Shown here in pieces: positions 17,004 to 27,003 of a DNA stretch of 64,000 nt (positions are counted from its first letter, which is position 1; each line of letters begins with the position of its first letter). The stretch is taken from assembly GCF_946479755.1 (NCBI RefSeq), contig NZ_CAMLHC010000003.1, forward strand, positions 310,001-374,000, written 5' to 3'. This DNA comes from an uncultured Chitinophaga sp. (GTDB lineage Bacteria > Bacteroidota > Bacteroidia > Chitinophagales > Chitinophagaceae). The translations under genes were made by a program, and so were the position numbers. The notes beneath the pieces are model-generated. The model saw nothing but the letters and a program-made list of their open reading frames with translations, was not told where the DNA came from and did no database searches.

Positions 17004-20000
17004 TTATTGTTTCACTAGTTTGACTGTTTTCACCATTTGGTTGTCCGCCAGGACCTGCAGGAGGTAGACGCCCTGTGGCAGTTCACGTCCGGTGATATCC
17101 ATTCTGAACTGGTAGGAGCCGGGGGCTACCAGGCCGAGGTCTTTTACATTGATGATGCGGCCGTTGAGGTCCAGCAGTTTCAGTGCCATCCGCATGCTGC
17201 CTTTACCGTGCTGGGTGAGCGCTACGTTCACGAAGCTGGTGAAGGGGCTCGGATATACCTGAGACAGTGTTACGTCGGTCGCTGCGTTGCCGGTGGTAGT
17301 AGCGCCGGTCGTTGTGCCGGTTTTCGGCGCCGTTGTCATGGTGCCGGTACCACCGATTTTCGCCAGTGACTGCGTTACCTCTTTCGGGTAAGCTTTGATC
17401 ACCAGGGCGTTCAGATAGCCGTAAGTGTTATTGGCGGTGTAGATCACCAGCAGCATCTGACCGTTCTGGTCGGGTGACAGGTGGTCGAGCGTAACGGTAT
17501 TGGTGCTGTTGTCATAAGCATCCAGTGTTACTGTTCTGCCGTTCATGCTGTAGGCGGTGATCCTGGTGCCACCACTGGCGCGGCTTCCGAAGAAGGTGAA
17601 GGAGTATTCCTTGGACTGATCGAGGTTGTCGAACTGCATTTTGGCGGTATCGCCAGGTTCAACGTAGTAGGATTCTGCGATCACCAGGTCGGGGTAAACG
17701 CCGCTGTTGTTGCCGGTTTGGTACCCTGCAGGGTTGGTACCGGTAAAGTTGTCAACGATGGTCCAGCTGAAGCTGGTAGCGTTACCGTTGCCATCTTTCG
17801 GGTTGGCCATTGTCTGGTTCAGGTACGGCAGCGCGTTGGTGTTGTTCCATGGCGCCGGTGCCGGGTTGACAGTGTTGAAGTTGATGTTGACGCCGTAGGC
17901 GAGTGTACCGCCGGCAGCGATATTGCTATAGTCGGACTGTTTGGTGGCGGTGATGGCCCGTACTTTATAGAAGTAGAGGCTGCTGGCTGCCAGACCGGTG
18001 TTGGTGTAGGTCGTTACATTGGCTGCGGTGGTCGTCAGCTTGGTATAAGTGCCTTCACGCTCAGTGGAACGCCATACTTCGAATCCGGTTTCATTGCTGG
18101 ACTTGTCGGCCCAGTTGAGCTGGATGCTGCTGGCGGTTTGATTGCTGGTCACCAGGTTGGCCGGAGCCAGTGGTATGCCGTTGTCAACATACGACTGTAT
18201 CACCATGGCGCCGATGTAGCCGGCGAAGGAGCCGGAGGCCTGTTGCAGGGTGAAGTCGATGTTGCCGCTGGCGTCTGCGCTGAGGCCATTGAGCTGTACG
18301 GTATTCTGCGTATTGCTGGCAGCATTCAGGGTGACTGACTGTCCGCCGGCGCTGTAGATGGTGTTGCGGTTGTCGCTGACAGCCTCGCGGCTGGCGAAGA
18401 ACACCAGGTTGTATTTAAGCGTAGCAGACAGGCCGCTGATTCTGATGCGTTTTGCCTGACCGGTCTGGTCGTAATAGAAGGTGTGCATCACCACATCCGG
18501 GAACACGCCGGTGTTGTTGCCAGTTACCGCGCCGATATTGTTGTCGCCAGTGAGGGCGTCCAGCAGGGTAACGCTGATGCCGCTGGCAGTGCCGGTTTCA
18601 TCGAGGATGTTGGAGATGGTCGTATTGGCATTTGCCGGGCTGTTGAAGTTGTTCCATGGCGCCGGTGCCGGTTCTATACGGTTATAGTTCACGTAGGTGG
18701 ACGTCATGTTTTTATCGGTGACCTGTACCTTGAAGGTGCGGCTGCTTTGAGCGCCTTTATCATCCCGGGCATTGATTACGATATTGAAGGTGCCGATATT
18801 GGTGCTGCCAGGCGCCAGTCTCAGCGTAGCGGTACCGTTACCGGTATTCTGCAGGGTAGCAAATGAAGGCAGACCGGTAGCGGAGAGAGTGATCACGTCA
18901 GCCGGATCATCGGTAGCGTGGATGTTCACGTTCACGATGGCGTCTGTCTTCATGGCCACGTTGCCGATGCTGTCGATAGCCGGCGGCATATTAGGCAGGT
19001 TAATGCTGACCGTGTCGGAAGGATTGCCGCCATTGGCGTTGATGGCCCGAACCACGTAGTAGTAGGTATGATTACCGGATACGTTCGGGTCGGTATAGGC
19101 GGTATCGTTCACATTGGCCACAGGGCTCAGCAGTTGATAAGGGCCGCTTTGTGCATTGGCGCGGTATACTTCGTAACCTGTTTCGTTATAGGCTCTGTCT
19201 GTCCAGTTCAGTCTTACACCGGCGGGCAGGCTGCGGGCGGTGAGGTTGCCGGGTTTGGCCGGCGCTTTACCGTTGTCGTAGTTGGCCTGTATCACCATGG
19301 TATTGAGATAAGCATAGGCAGAACCATTGAGTGCAGTAAGGTCTACTGTAATGGTGCTGTCGCTGTTGGCCCTGATACCGCTGGCGGTAACGGTGGTGCT
19401 GGTATTGCTGGAAGCGTTGAGGCTTACCGTGGTACCGTTTACGGTATAACCGGCCACACGTGGGTCTGTTACACCGGCACGGCTTCCGAAGAAGGTGAAG
19501 GAATAAGTGTAGGCAGTATCCATTCCGCTCAGTTTGAGGGTTTGTTTATCTGCCATGGTAAACCATGCGCTGATCATTGCGGCATCAGGGTAGATACCGG
19601 AGTTGTTGTTGGTGGTATAGCCGAAGTTGTTGGTATTGGCGCCGCCATTGACGGTTTGCCAATTCGTCATCACCTTCATGGCGATACCGGTGTTGCGTCC
19701 GGTCTGGTCCAGCAGGTTGGCGAACACGTCGTTCAGCGCCGGTTGCGCTTTATTGGTGTTGTTCCACGGTGCAGGCGCTTTGTAGGTGCCGTCGTTGAAG
19801 TTGACGTATACGCTGTAGTTCGGATTCACAGCAGCCACGCTAATGGTGAATGTTTTGGTGTCTGATCCGCCGTTGCCGTCAGATACGGTCACAGTAACAG
19901 GGTAGTTGCCATTGTCGCCATAGCCCGGGGCCAGTGCGATGGTGGCGCTGCCACCGTTAGTGGTGAGTGTGGCAAAAGAAGGCAGATTGGTCACATCCCA

Positions 20001-23000
20001 GGTGAGCGCATCAGTGGTATTGGCATCTGTTGCCGTGATGGTAACGGTGTTGGTGCCTTTTTCCGCGAGGGCCACATTGGAGATGTTGCTCAGTACCGGT
20101 GCATAGTTATTATCCACCAGCAGGTTGAATGAGCGGGTAACGTTGCCGCCATGTCCGTCGGCCACGGTTACCTGTATATTGTTATAGGTACCTACATCAC
20201 TGATGGAAGGTGTAAAGGTGATGTTACCCACGCCATTGCCGGCGACCGCCAGTGCGCCGAAAGCCGGCAGATTGGTGGTGGTGATGGTCAGGGCATCGCC
20301 ATCGGCATCGGTAGCGTTAATGGGCACATTCAGCTGACCGTCGAAGCGCATTTTCTTGTCAGCCAGCGCTGCGAACACAGGTACTGAATTGAGGGTGGTA
20401 GCGGTGGCTTCATTGGAGAAACCACTGATGCCGCCTTCATTTTTCGCTTTTATCTTGTAAAAGAACGGTGTGTTGGCGGTGAGCGCAGTATCGCTGTAAA
20501 CCGCGTAGGCACTGTCGCTGCGGCCGATGGTGGTCAGCAGCACATAATTACTGTTGTTATTGACAGAGCGGTAGATATCAAAGCCGGTTTCAGCGGCGGA
20601 GTTATCGTTCCATTTCAGTTTGATAACATTAGGCGATACGGCGGTAGCGTTCAGGCCGGATGGTGCTGTGGGTACCGGCGGCAATGCCAGTGTGGTGGCT
20701 TTGATATCATTGTCTTCAAAGGCACTGGCAGGGATATCCTGTTTAACGATGCCTGGTCCGGCCCAGCGGGCGTGCAGTTCCTGTCCTCCCGTACCCTGGA
20801 AGTAGGTCACGTAGAACAGGTGTTTGCCGGCGGTGAGCGTTTTCTTCACGGAGGCACGTTCGGTGGTGCCTTGCACAAAGTTGTTGTTCACCAGCATGTA
20901 AGTGGTACCGAAACCATCAAGATACAGGCGGCTGCCATCGTCGGAGGCAGTATAGAAGGTATACTGACCGGCGGTGGGGATATTGATGTAGCCGGAGTAT
21001 TTGATGGCATAGTTGGCGTCACGGTTACGCATGTCCAGTGTTACAGCGGAAGTAAGGCCTGATTTGATCGGTGTTTCTGTGAAGGCTGGCAGCGTTGTAT
21101 AGCTGGCCGCTTCATAGTAATCGTACTTCAGACCGCTGATGTCTGACAGGCTGGAGCCGGCGTTACCGTTGCGGTTGATCGCCTGTACCTGGTAGTAGTA
21201 GGTTGTTTCCGGCGCGAGCAGGCTGTCCGTATAGGCGGTAGCGTTAGCAGCGGTAGTAGCAACGATCTCAAAGGGGCCTACCTGGCTTTCGGAGCGGTAT
21301 ATTTCAAACCCGGTTTCATTGGTACTGTTATCAGTCCAGGTAACCTTGATCTTATTGAAAGACAGTGCTGTCGCTTTCACGTTGGTGGTAGGCGCAGGTG
21401 TGCTGCCAATGGTCATGGTGTCAACAAAAGCAGATGCAGGGATGACCGTTCTGCTGTTGATATTGGCTGCGGTGCTGGTCCAGTATATCTGCATGCTGGC
21501 GCCGCCACCTTGCTGGAAGTAGCTGATGGTGATGGGGTAGGAGCCTTTGGTCAGGTTAATGGTGCCGCTGGCATACTGTGAGCCGTGGAGACCATCATTG
21601 TTAACGAGCGCTGTAGCGGTCGGGCTGTAGGTACCGATATACAGCTTGCTGCCGTCATCGGAGTTGGTCTCGAATTTATAACTGCCTGTAGCAGGGATAT
21701 TGATGTAGCCTTGCCAGAGGATCGCATAGTTGACATCCTGGGTCCTTACGGAAAGGTCCACAGTGGGGGTGTTACCTGTCTTAACCGGTGTAAGGGTACT
21801 AAAGTTCGGCAGCGTATTGAAAGTGCCGTTATAATACTGGTAGTTCAGTCCTTTGGACAGGGTGGCTGCGCTTACCTGGTTGCTGGCGTTGGACACGTTG
21901 CCGGTGATGTCACGGGCTTTCACGGTGAAGGCATATACTGTTCTGGCAGTCAGACCGCCTACGAGGAAGGTGTTCTGATCGCTGTTGACGGTATAGGACT
22001 TGGCGCCGTTGATATAGATGTCGTATTTGTCAACACCTACGTCATCGGTGGATTGTGTCCAGGAGAGTGCCACCGAACTACGGGTGGTGCCGGTAACGGT
22101 AAGACCGGTAGGAGCGGTAGGAGGCTGGCTGTCCACCATAGTGGTGGCGTTTACCTCACTGCTCACCGGGGCAGCGCCGTTGTTGTTGACAGGCCGGATG
22201 ATATAATAGTACTTCGTATTCGGAACTAAGTTATTGTCGGTATAGGTCAGGACGTCGGCATCCACTTTGGCGACCAGCGTATAGCCGGTACCGGGGGTAA
22301 TGGTGCGATATACTTCAAACGCCGTTTCGTTGTAAGCCGGATTTGTTTTATTGCTCCAGTTCAGGGTGATCTGTGTTCTGGAGCCGGCGGCTGCCTGCAG
22401 GGCAAAAATAGCGTCGGGGCCGTTGGCGCCATTGGCCGCTACTACATGGAAAGGATCGGAGAAGTCGCTGGAGCAGCCGTATTGTTCTGTTACCTTCACC
22501 ACATAATCACCGGCTTGTCTTACCGCAAAGGTGTTGTTGGTGCCAAGGGTGGTATTGTCGGTTGACTTTTTCCAGAGGTAGCTGGCGTAACCTGTAGGTA
22601 CCTGCAGCACTACACTGTCTTTGCCTTCCGGCGTGGGGATCACGTTGCTCATCAGGCCTGCGGTTTGGATGGCCGGGCTTACCGTGGAGGTCTTGATCTT
22701 AATCACCACAGGAGTGTGCGACCAGTCGGACCAGCTGGTACCGTTGTAGACCCTGGCATCATAGGTACCGATGGCCGTAACGTTTAGTGTATTGGAGGTT
22801 GCGCCGGGAATAAGGGCGCCGTCTTTGCGCCACTCATAGTTATTGAAACCGGCGGTAAGACCAAGTGTTACGTTAATGGGATCATTCACACAGAATTCCG
22901 TCCTGCCAAAAAGCGGCCAGGGGTTGGATTTATAAAGGGCATTGATAAAATCGAAATAGCCAGGCGATTGCCAGGCAGGATACCATACACCGTGGCTCTG

Positions 23001-23759
23001 ACCTTCAAAAATCTTCAGTTTGATATTAGCGCCTGCGGCTATAGCCTGGTTGTAAACTCCCTGTGCGACCTGCGGAGGAGGGTTAGGATCAACACCGCCC
23101 TGGAACCACCAGATAGGGGTGTATTTCCAGCTGTTGATGGTATTGGCGAGGTCGCTGGTAGCGGCGCTGATAGGTGTAGATCCGGCCACCAGTTTAGGAT
23201 TACGCTGAATAAAGTCCCAGGTGGCAGTACCGCCGCCGGAAAGACCATGAACAAAAATGCGGTATGGGTCAACATGCAGTTGGGGGATGAAATATTTGTT
23301 CAGCAGGTCCACGATGTAATCGTAATAGCTGGGGCCGAAGTAGCCCGAAAGGTTTTGCGGATAAAGCAGGAAGGCATTGGTGGTGCCGTTGTCTACTGCA
23401 TTCATGAAGAGCTCACCACCATGATACAAGGAATATTCGTTGTCATAGATGGTACCCTTTTCACCAAGTCCGTGGAAGAAGATGATGATGGGATAAGTCT
23501 TGGTGGAATCATAGTTTTTAGGCCATTTCAGGCGAAACTGCATCCCGTTGTAAATGTACGCCTTGTAGGACGTGGTAGTGAAACTCACCCGTTTCGTTCT
23601 CACCCATTTGCCTACCTGGTTCCAGGCCGGCTGTGTGGGCGGGGCGGACGGATTATAGTCCACCACGGGATCATTGGGGTCGAGGACGCCGGTTTGCGCC
23701 ATCAGGAACTGCGTGCTTATCAGCATGAACAGTGTGACCAGAGAGTAGATTTTTCTCAT
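17004..23759 (-). CDS. Giant secreted multidomain protein: esterase, FN3, PA14 and repeated modules, T9SS sorting domain
   Basis: 2251 residues. A signal peptide (residues 1-21, ending MAQ) is followed by an alpha/beta-hydrolase at about 45-280, with nucleophile Ser174 in HGLSGGGTAT, probable acid Asp224 and His256 in EGQSHGVWY. Then come Ig-like segments, fibronectin type III domains, two PA14-type domains (YQYYNGTFNTLPNF... and YDYYEAASYTTLPAF..., each with a SDDGSKLYI/SDDGSRLYL signature) and two cadherin-like DADGDALT repeats. Three copies of a roughly 175-residue module with APAPWNN and FFGSRA motifs alternate with FN3 domains. The C-terminal 80 residues (YPSPFTSFVNVAL to VKLVKQ) are a type A T9SS sorting domain, so the protein is exported and probably surface-bound. 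It lies 393 bp downstream of the EPS operon on the same strand. The esterase resembles those at 27004 and 44359, which suggests action on acylated EPS; the substrate is unproven. Confidence 0.85.
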   Translation of the reverse strand: MRKIYSLVTLFMLISTQFLMAQTGVLDPNDPVVDYNPSAPPTQPAWNQVGKWVRTKRVSFTTTSYKAYIYNGMQFRLKWPKNYDSTKTYPIIIFFHGLGEKGTIYDNEYSLYHGGELFMNAVDNGTTNAFLLYPQNLSGYFGPSYYDYIVDLLNKYFIPQLHVDPYRIFVHGLSGGGTATWDFIQRNPKLVAGSTPISAATSDLANTINSWKYTPIWWFQGGVDPNPPPQVAQGVYNQAIAAGANIKLKIFEGQSHGVWYPAWQSPGYFDFINALYKSNPWPLFGRTEFCVNDPINVTLGLTAGFNNYEWRKDGALIPGATSNTLNVTAIGTYDARVYNGTSWSDWSHTPVVIKIKTSTVSPAIQTAGLMSNVIPTPEGKDSVVLQVPTGYASYLWKKSTDNTTLGTNNTFAVRQAGDYVVKVTEQYGCSSDFSDPFHVVAANGANGPDAIFALQAAAGSRTQITLNWSNKTNPAYNETAFEVYRTITPGTGYTLVAKVDADVLTYTDNNLVPNTKYYYIIRPVNNNGAAPVSSEVNATTMVDSQPPTAPTGLTVTGTTRSSVALSWTQSTDDVGVDKYDIYINGAKSYTVNSDQNTFLVGGLTARTVYAFTVKARDITGNVSNASNQVSAATLSKGLNYQYYNGTFNTLPNFSTLTPVKTGNTPTVDLSVRTQDVNYAILWQGYINIPATGSYKFETNSDDGSKLYIGTYSPTATALVNNDGLHGSQYASGTINLTKGSYPITISYFQQGGGASMQIYWTSTAANINSRTVIPASAFVDTMTIGSTPAPTTNVKATALSFNKIKVTWTDNSTNETGFEIYRSESQVGPFEIVATTAANATAYTDSLLAPETTYYYQVQAINRNGNAGSSLSDISGLKYDYYEAASYTTLPAFTETPIKSGLTSAVTLDMRNRDANYAIKYSGYINIPTAGQYTFYTASDDGSRLYLDGFGTTYMLVNNNFVQGTTERASVKKTLTAGKHLFYVTYFQGTGGQELHARWAGPGIVKQDIPASAFEDNDIKATTLALPPVPTAPSGLNATAVSPNVIKLKWNDNSAAETGFDIYRSVNNNSNYVLLTTIGRSDSAYAVYSDTALTANTPFFYKIKAKNEGGISGFSNEATATTLNSVPVFAALADKKMRFDGQLNVPINATDADGDALTITTTNLPAFGALAVAGNGVGNITFTPSISDVGTYNNIQVTVADGHGGNVTRSFNLLVDNNYAPVLSNISNVALAEKGTNTVTITATDANTTDALTWDVTNLPSFATLTTNGGSATIALAPGYGDNGNYPVTVTVSDGNGGSDTKTFTISVAAVNPNYSVYVNFNDGTYKAPAPWNNTNKAQPALNDVFANLLDQTGRNTGIAMKVMTNWQTVNGGANTNNFGYTTNNNSGIYPDAAMISAWFTMADKQTLKLSGMDTAYTYSFTFFGSRAGVTDPRVAGYTVNGTTVSLNASSNTSTTVTASGIRANSDSTITVDLTALNGSAYAYLNTMVIQANYDNGKAPAKPGNLTARSLPAGVRLNWTDRAYNETGYEVYRANAQSGPYQLLSPVANVNDTAYTDPNVSGNHTYYYVVRAINANGGNPSDTVSINLPNMPPAIDSIGNVAMKTDAIVNVNIHATDDPADVITLSATGLPSFATLQNTGNGTATLRLAPGSTNIGTFNIVINARDDKGAQSSRTFKVQVTDKNMTSTYVNYNRIEPAPAPWNNFNSPANANTTISNILDETGTASGISVTLLDALTGDNNIGAVTGNNTGVFPDVVMHTFYYDQTGQAKRIRISGLSATLKYNLVFFASREAVSDNRNTIYSAGGQSVTLNAASNTQNTVQLNGLSADASGNIDFTLQQASGSFAGYIGAMVIQSYVDNGIPLAPANLVTSNQTASSIQLNWADKSSNETGFEVWRSTEREGTYTKLTTTAANVTTYTNTGLAASSLYFYKVRAITATKQSDYSNIAAGGTLAYGVNINFNTVNPAPAPWNNTNALPYLNQTMANPKDGNGNATSFSWTIVDNFTGTNPAGYQTGNNSGVYPDLVIAESYYVEPGDTAKMQFDNLDQSKEYSFTFFGSRASGGTRITAYSMNGRTVTLDAYDNSTNTVTLDHLSPDQNGQMLLVIYTANNTYGYLNALVIKAYPKEVTQSLAKIGGTGTMTTAPKTGTTTGATTTGNAATDVTLSQVYPSPFTSFVNVALTQHGKGSMRMALKLLDLNGRIINVKDLGLVAPGSYQFRMDITGRELPQGVYLLQVLADNQMVKTVKLVKQ
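17391..19817 (-). repeat. Three copies of a ~175-residue module in the giant protein
   Basis: Approximate copies at 19282-19817, 18190-18703 and 17391-17899. Each encodes YVNFN/YVNYN/INFN, then APAPWNN, a DxTG or DGNG segment, GNNSGVYPD or a close variant, a YSFTFFGSRA-type strand, a VTLNASSNT-type strand and a final GYLNALVIKAY-like strand. FN3 or Ig-like domains separate the copies. The pattern suggests a jelly-roll-like binding module; I cannot assign it to a named family. Confidence 0.7.
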
Positions 23760-24152
23760 ATATACCCATTAAGTATTAGGAACGTTAGATGGTTACGCGC
23801 ATCCGGAAACGGATATGCATAATGTTGGTTGGTCGCAGGGGATGGTCAAAAAAATTAACGGAGTAATTACAAGGCAACTTCTGGTTTAAGTGTTGCGACA
23901 GTAAATAAACCTTTACGGTTTCTGCAGAGGAGATGGCAAATTATAATAAAAAGCCTGGGCATTCACACATTGACATAAGAGACGAGTAGCTTATCCCAGT
24001 AGATGTTTCATTTCGCCGCAAAATAAAAAATAATGCGCATTTGCTAGTGAATAAATTCGTGAATACCATAAAAGAATCGGTGAAAAGCAGAAAATCGGCC
24101 TTGAATGAAAACACCGTAAAATCCTGAAATATCTCAGAATTAAATAATTTAA
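23760..24152. other. Intergenic region between the EPS operon and the giant-protein gene
   Basis: 393 bp without a convincing gene. It should hold the promoter and leader of the giant-protein gene (minus strand). A TTG-rich stretch and a TAATTTTTTTG-like box near 23855-23870 on the minus strand are the nearest promoter-like elements. No clear terminator was seen after the acyltransferase gene, so read-through from the operon is possible. Confidence 0.4.
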
Positions 24153-25202
24153 CTAATAACCTACTATATACCTGCTGTACCTGCCTAATATTCTTTTGAT
24201 GACCTTCAGGGCAACAACGGACCCCACCATGATAAAGACATAGCTGAGCGTCCATGTCAGCAGGTTGCCCGGTATTTCCTGGTGATACAGTTTAAGGCTT
24301 ACCCCCCGGAGGAACAGCACAAAAAAGTAGTGAATGTAGTAGATGCCGAAACTCAATACGGCAACGGTGCCTACCCATTGGGGCACCTTTGTATCAAAGC
24401 GGTTCAACCAATAAAGGAAAAAGAGGCAGAACAGTATTTTCTGAAGGAAGTCCACCCGGTCATATAACCATGCGGGTGAGAAGTAGGTGATGCCCATAAA
24501 AACAAAGGGCAACAGGGTAATGAGTATCCGGTGCCTGTCGGCGAACGCCAGTACCTGGGTCCGGTAGCGGCCTGTAAACATGCCGGCTACATATACCGAG
24601 AGAAAGTGAACGGCCATCACCAGCGTATCACTGAGCACGCTTCTTTGCCATATGAGTGATATCGCCACCAACGGTATCAACAGGTAGTACAACCGTGGGT
24701 GTTTGTCAATCTGAAGTAACAGGGGAGAGATCAGATAATAGAGCGTAATGACGGGTATAAACCATAGCTGTTGCAGGTGTGCTCCATGCAGGAGGTAATA
24801 ACCGGCTTGCTCCCACCGGGGCCAGGAAAGAAAATCCGGATGCTCATCGGTTGTAAAGCCTGGTACATCTGCTGCATACACCCGGTATAATATCAGGGGA
24901 ACGGATAAGGCAAGATACGGACATATCACATACTGGAATTTCCGTTTCAGGTAGTCCCCGTATTCAAACTTATGGCCGAGGTACTGAAAAAGAAAACCGG
25001 AGATAAACATGAAGAAGATCGTGGAATTCTGAAAGAGGAGGACCAGGATTTTATGCACGATCGAATGCTCCGGCCATTGCACCAGCACATGCGCCGCTAC
25101 AATGTACATCATGGCAATCCCTCTGAAATTATGGACGTATCCGATAAATTTCGCAGGCGGTTTGTCGGGTGTAATCGTTGGGCTGATGGCGGGTGTTTCC
25201 AT
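24153..25202 (-). CDS. Membrane O-acyltransferase (acyltransferase 3 family)
   Basis: 349 residues with about ten membrane segments. The N-terminal YVHNFRGIAMMYIVAAHVLVQW places the family Arg and the catalytic-type His in the first membrane region, as in OafA/WecH-like enzymes that transfer acetyl or other acyl groups to surface polysaccharides. It is the last gene of the leftward EPS operon, 16 bp after the GT2 gene, and is one of two such acyltransferases in that operon (the other is at 30120). Two enzymes suggest acylation at two positions or on two sugars. The first 12 residues are Pro/Thr-rich and the exact start is not otherwise supported. Confidence 0.85.
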   Translation of the reverse strand: METPAISPTITPDKPPAKFIGYVHNFRGIAMMYIVAAHVLVQWPEHSIVHKILVLLFQNSTIFFMFISGFLFQYLGHKFEYGDYLKRKFQYVICPYLALSVPLILYRVYAADVPGFTTDEHPDFLSWPRWEQAGYYLLHGAHLQQLWFIPVITLYYLISPLLLQIDKHPRLYYLLIPLVAISLIWQRSVLSDTLVMAVHFLSVYVAGMFTGRYRTQVLAFADRHRILITLLPFVFMGITYFSPAWLYDRVDFLQKILFCLFFLYWLNRFDTKVPQWVGTVAVLSFGIYYIHYFFVLFLRGVSLKLYHQEIPGNLLTWTLSYVFIMVGSVVALKVIKRILGRYSRYIVGY

Positions 25203-25218
25203 GTGTCTTTTCAGGTGT

Positions 25219-26400
25219 TTAAAGGGTTTGTGTACTTCTTTGGGCCTTGTCCCATACGGCCGACTGCTTTTTGGCGAGATACCGGAAAAAGCCCTGGTAT
25301 ACCGCGATGTTCATAAACAGAAAATAGAATGGGATATAAAACAGTTTTGATTTGCGATGTGCTTTGGCTTGCTGGTAGCCCGTGAGCGCCCCCAGGTAAA
25401 AACAGACCTGCCCGGCCAGTACCAGTTGGTAAAACAGGCCGGCGCCTGCCCATACCAGTATAATGTTACTGATCAGCAGCAACGGAAGACTCAGGGGGCT
25501 GAGGGTCCAGCGTAATACCCGGTGAGAGATATACTGAAACGACAACAGCGGGTAACGGAATATATTGAGCAGCGGGCGGAGCATCACGATGGACTGGAAG
25601 CCGCCGGCGCTGATCCTTACTTTTCGTTTATGTTCCTCTTCCATAGAAGAGGAGGGTGTTTCCATGGCGTAGGCGTCGGGTGCATAGGCGATCCGATAGC
25701 CGGCCATATTAATACGCAGGGAGATGATAAAGTCATCCAGGATTACTTCTTCGGCCACGGGCGTGTACAGGGAGGTCCGGATGGAGAACAGTTCCCCGGC
25801 GGCGCCCACTACGCTGTACAGTTCCGCGTCCATCTTTTTCAGGAAGGACTCGTACTTCCAGTAAATCCCTTCTGTGGCGGCGGCCCCGGCAGCGCCGGAG
25901 ACGATCACCTTTTTCTCGCCGGCTACACCGCCGGTGTGCCCGTCGGCATAGTGCTTCACGATGTTCTTTACCGCATCGGCGTTAAGCAGGGTATTGGCAT
26001 CGCAAAAGATCACAAAGGGATAGCGCACCTGTTTCATGGCGCGGTTGATCGCCGCTGTTTTACCATGCCGTTGCGGCTGGTGCAACAATTTAACGGAAGG
26101 GTAGCGGGCCACGATGGCCGGCGTATCATCGGAGGACCCGTCGGTCACGAAAATAACTTCCAGTTTTTCAGATGGGTAGTTCAGCTGCAGGGTATTGAGG
26201 ATCTTCTGCTCTATAAAACCGGCTTCATTATAAGCGGCCACCACGAGGGTTACCGGGGGCTCAAACGGTGCGGCGGGCGCCGCTTTGCGGCTGAACAGGC
26301 GTTTGATTTTAATCAGGCCGTACAGCAGAATGCCATATCCTATGTAGTTATAAAACAGGATAAAAAACGCGGTAAAGAATATGAGGTAGACAGTGATCAT
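25219..26400 (-). CDS. Membrane glycosyltransferase, family 2 (cellulose-synthase-like)
   Basis: 393 residues. An N-terminal membrane helix (residues 1-23) precedes a GT-A domain: PVTLVVAAYNEAGFIEQKIL at 49-68, the nucleotide-sugar DxD as FCDANTLLN, a variant of the DxD pattern, and a KRKVRISAGGFQSI region standing for the QxxRW-type motif. Three or more membrane helices close the protein. These are processive-type or membrane-tethered GT2 enzymes that extend polysaccharide on the cytoplasmic face. It sits between the subunit-3 gene and an acyltransferase in the leftward EPS operon. The donor sugar cannot be read from the sequence. Confidence 0.85.
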   Translation of the reverse strand: MITVYLIFFTAFFILFYNYIGYGILLYGLIKIKRLFSRKAAPAAPFEPPVTLVVAAYNEAGFIEQKILNTLQLNYPSEKLEVIFVTDGSSDDTPAIVARYPSVKLLHQPQRHGKTAAINRAMKQVRYPFVIFCDANTLLNADAVKNIVKHYADGHTGGVAGEKKVIVSGAAGAAATEGIYWKYESFLKKMDAELYSVVGAAGELFSIRTSLYTPVAEEVILDDFIISLRINMAGYRIAYAPDAYAMETPSSSMEEEHKRKVRISAGGFQSIVMLRPLLNIFRYPLLSFQYISHRVLRWTLSPLSLPLLLISNIILVWAGAGLFYQLVLAGQVCFYLGALTGYQQAKAHRKSKLFYIPFYFLFMNIAVYQGFFRYLAKKQSAVWDKAQRSTQTL

Positions 26401-26420
26401 GATTGTTCGCTAATAGGTAC

Positions 26421-26996
26421 CTATTCTGTTGCCCAGCACCGTTGCCCGGGCTGCAGGGGAATGCAGCCCTGATAGCGGCCCGGAATGTATTCATATGCCA
26501 TTGCCCTGGTAGCGCCCTGCATAGAGGTGCAGTAGCCCATAACGGTATACTTTTTCAGGGTCATAAAAAACGAGTCGCCGAACAGCCTGGAGGATATTTT
26601 ACCCATCAGGCCTTCCCAGGGGCGGCTCTTTTTCTCAAAATGTGCCACGATGGCGATTTTATCTTCCTTACTGCAATGCACAAACGACTTGTTGTATTGC
26701 GTCCGGGCGTAGGAGGCCACGTCTTCCAGTCCGTATAAAAAGCGGTTCTGGACTTTCCGGGATGAACAGTCGCGTATCATCGTCACGATGAAGTCGTGTA
26801 CCCCGGCGCTTTTGGCGCCGGGCGTATCGGTCTCCGGGATGATCACTTCCGCCAGCTCGGCGATAAGCGGCACGTACTGGTCGAGGTCCAGGAGGTCGGG
26901 CTTTTTGTTGAAATGGTAATAGCTGGCGCCGCCGGCGATGGCAGCTCCCGCACCTCCAAACAACAGTATTCTGGCAATGGCTTTCCGTCTGTTCAT
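26421..26996 (-). CDS. Gluconate 2-dehydrogenase subunit 3 family protein
   Basis: 191 residues. The N-terminus MNRRKAIARILLFGGAGAA looks like a twin-arginine signal with a hydrophobic stretch. The family core is plain: LIAELAEVIIPETDTPGAK at about 44-62, then VHDFIVTMIRDC, and a C-terminal FFMTLKKYTVMGYCTSMQGA followed by YIPGRYQGCIPLQPGQRCW. In Bacteroidota this small subunit accompanies a GMC flavoprotein and probably carries it through the Tat pathway. The only GMC gene in the window is at 15163, on the same strand 9.6 kb downstream. It is embedded in the EPS operon between an esterase and a GT2, an unusual place for it. Confidence 0.85.
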   Translation of the reverse strand: MNRRKAIARILLFGGAGAAIAGGASYYHFNKKPDLLDLDQYVPLIAELAEVIIPETDTPGAKSAGVHDFIVTMIRDCSSRKVQNRFLYGLEDVASYARTQYNKSFVHCSKEDKIAIVAHFEKKSRPWEGLMGKISSRLFGDSFFMTLKKYTVMGYCTSMQGATRAMAYEYIPGRYQGCIPLQPGQRCWATE

Positions 26997-27003
26997 CAGG
27001 TCC

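Noticed and set aside
17004..23759. Labelling the giant protein a PHB depolymerase from its N-terminal hydrolase
   Set aside because: The GLSGGG serine motif and fold are shared by many secreted esterases; no substrate-specific feature is visible and the context points to polysaccharide.
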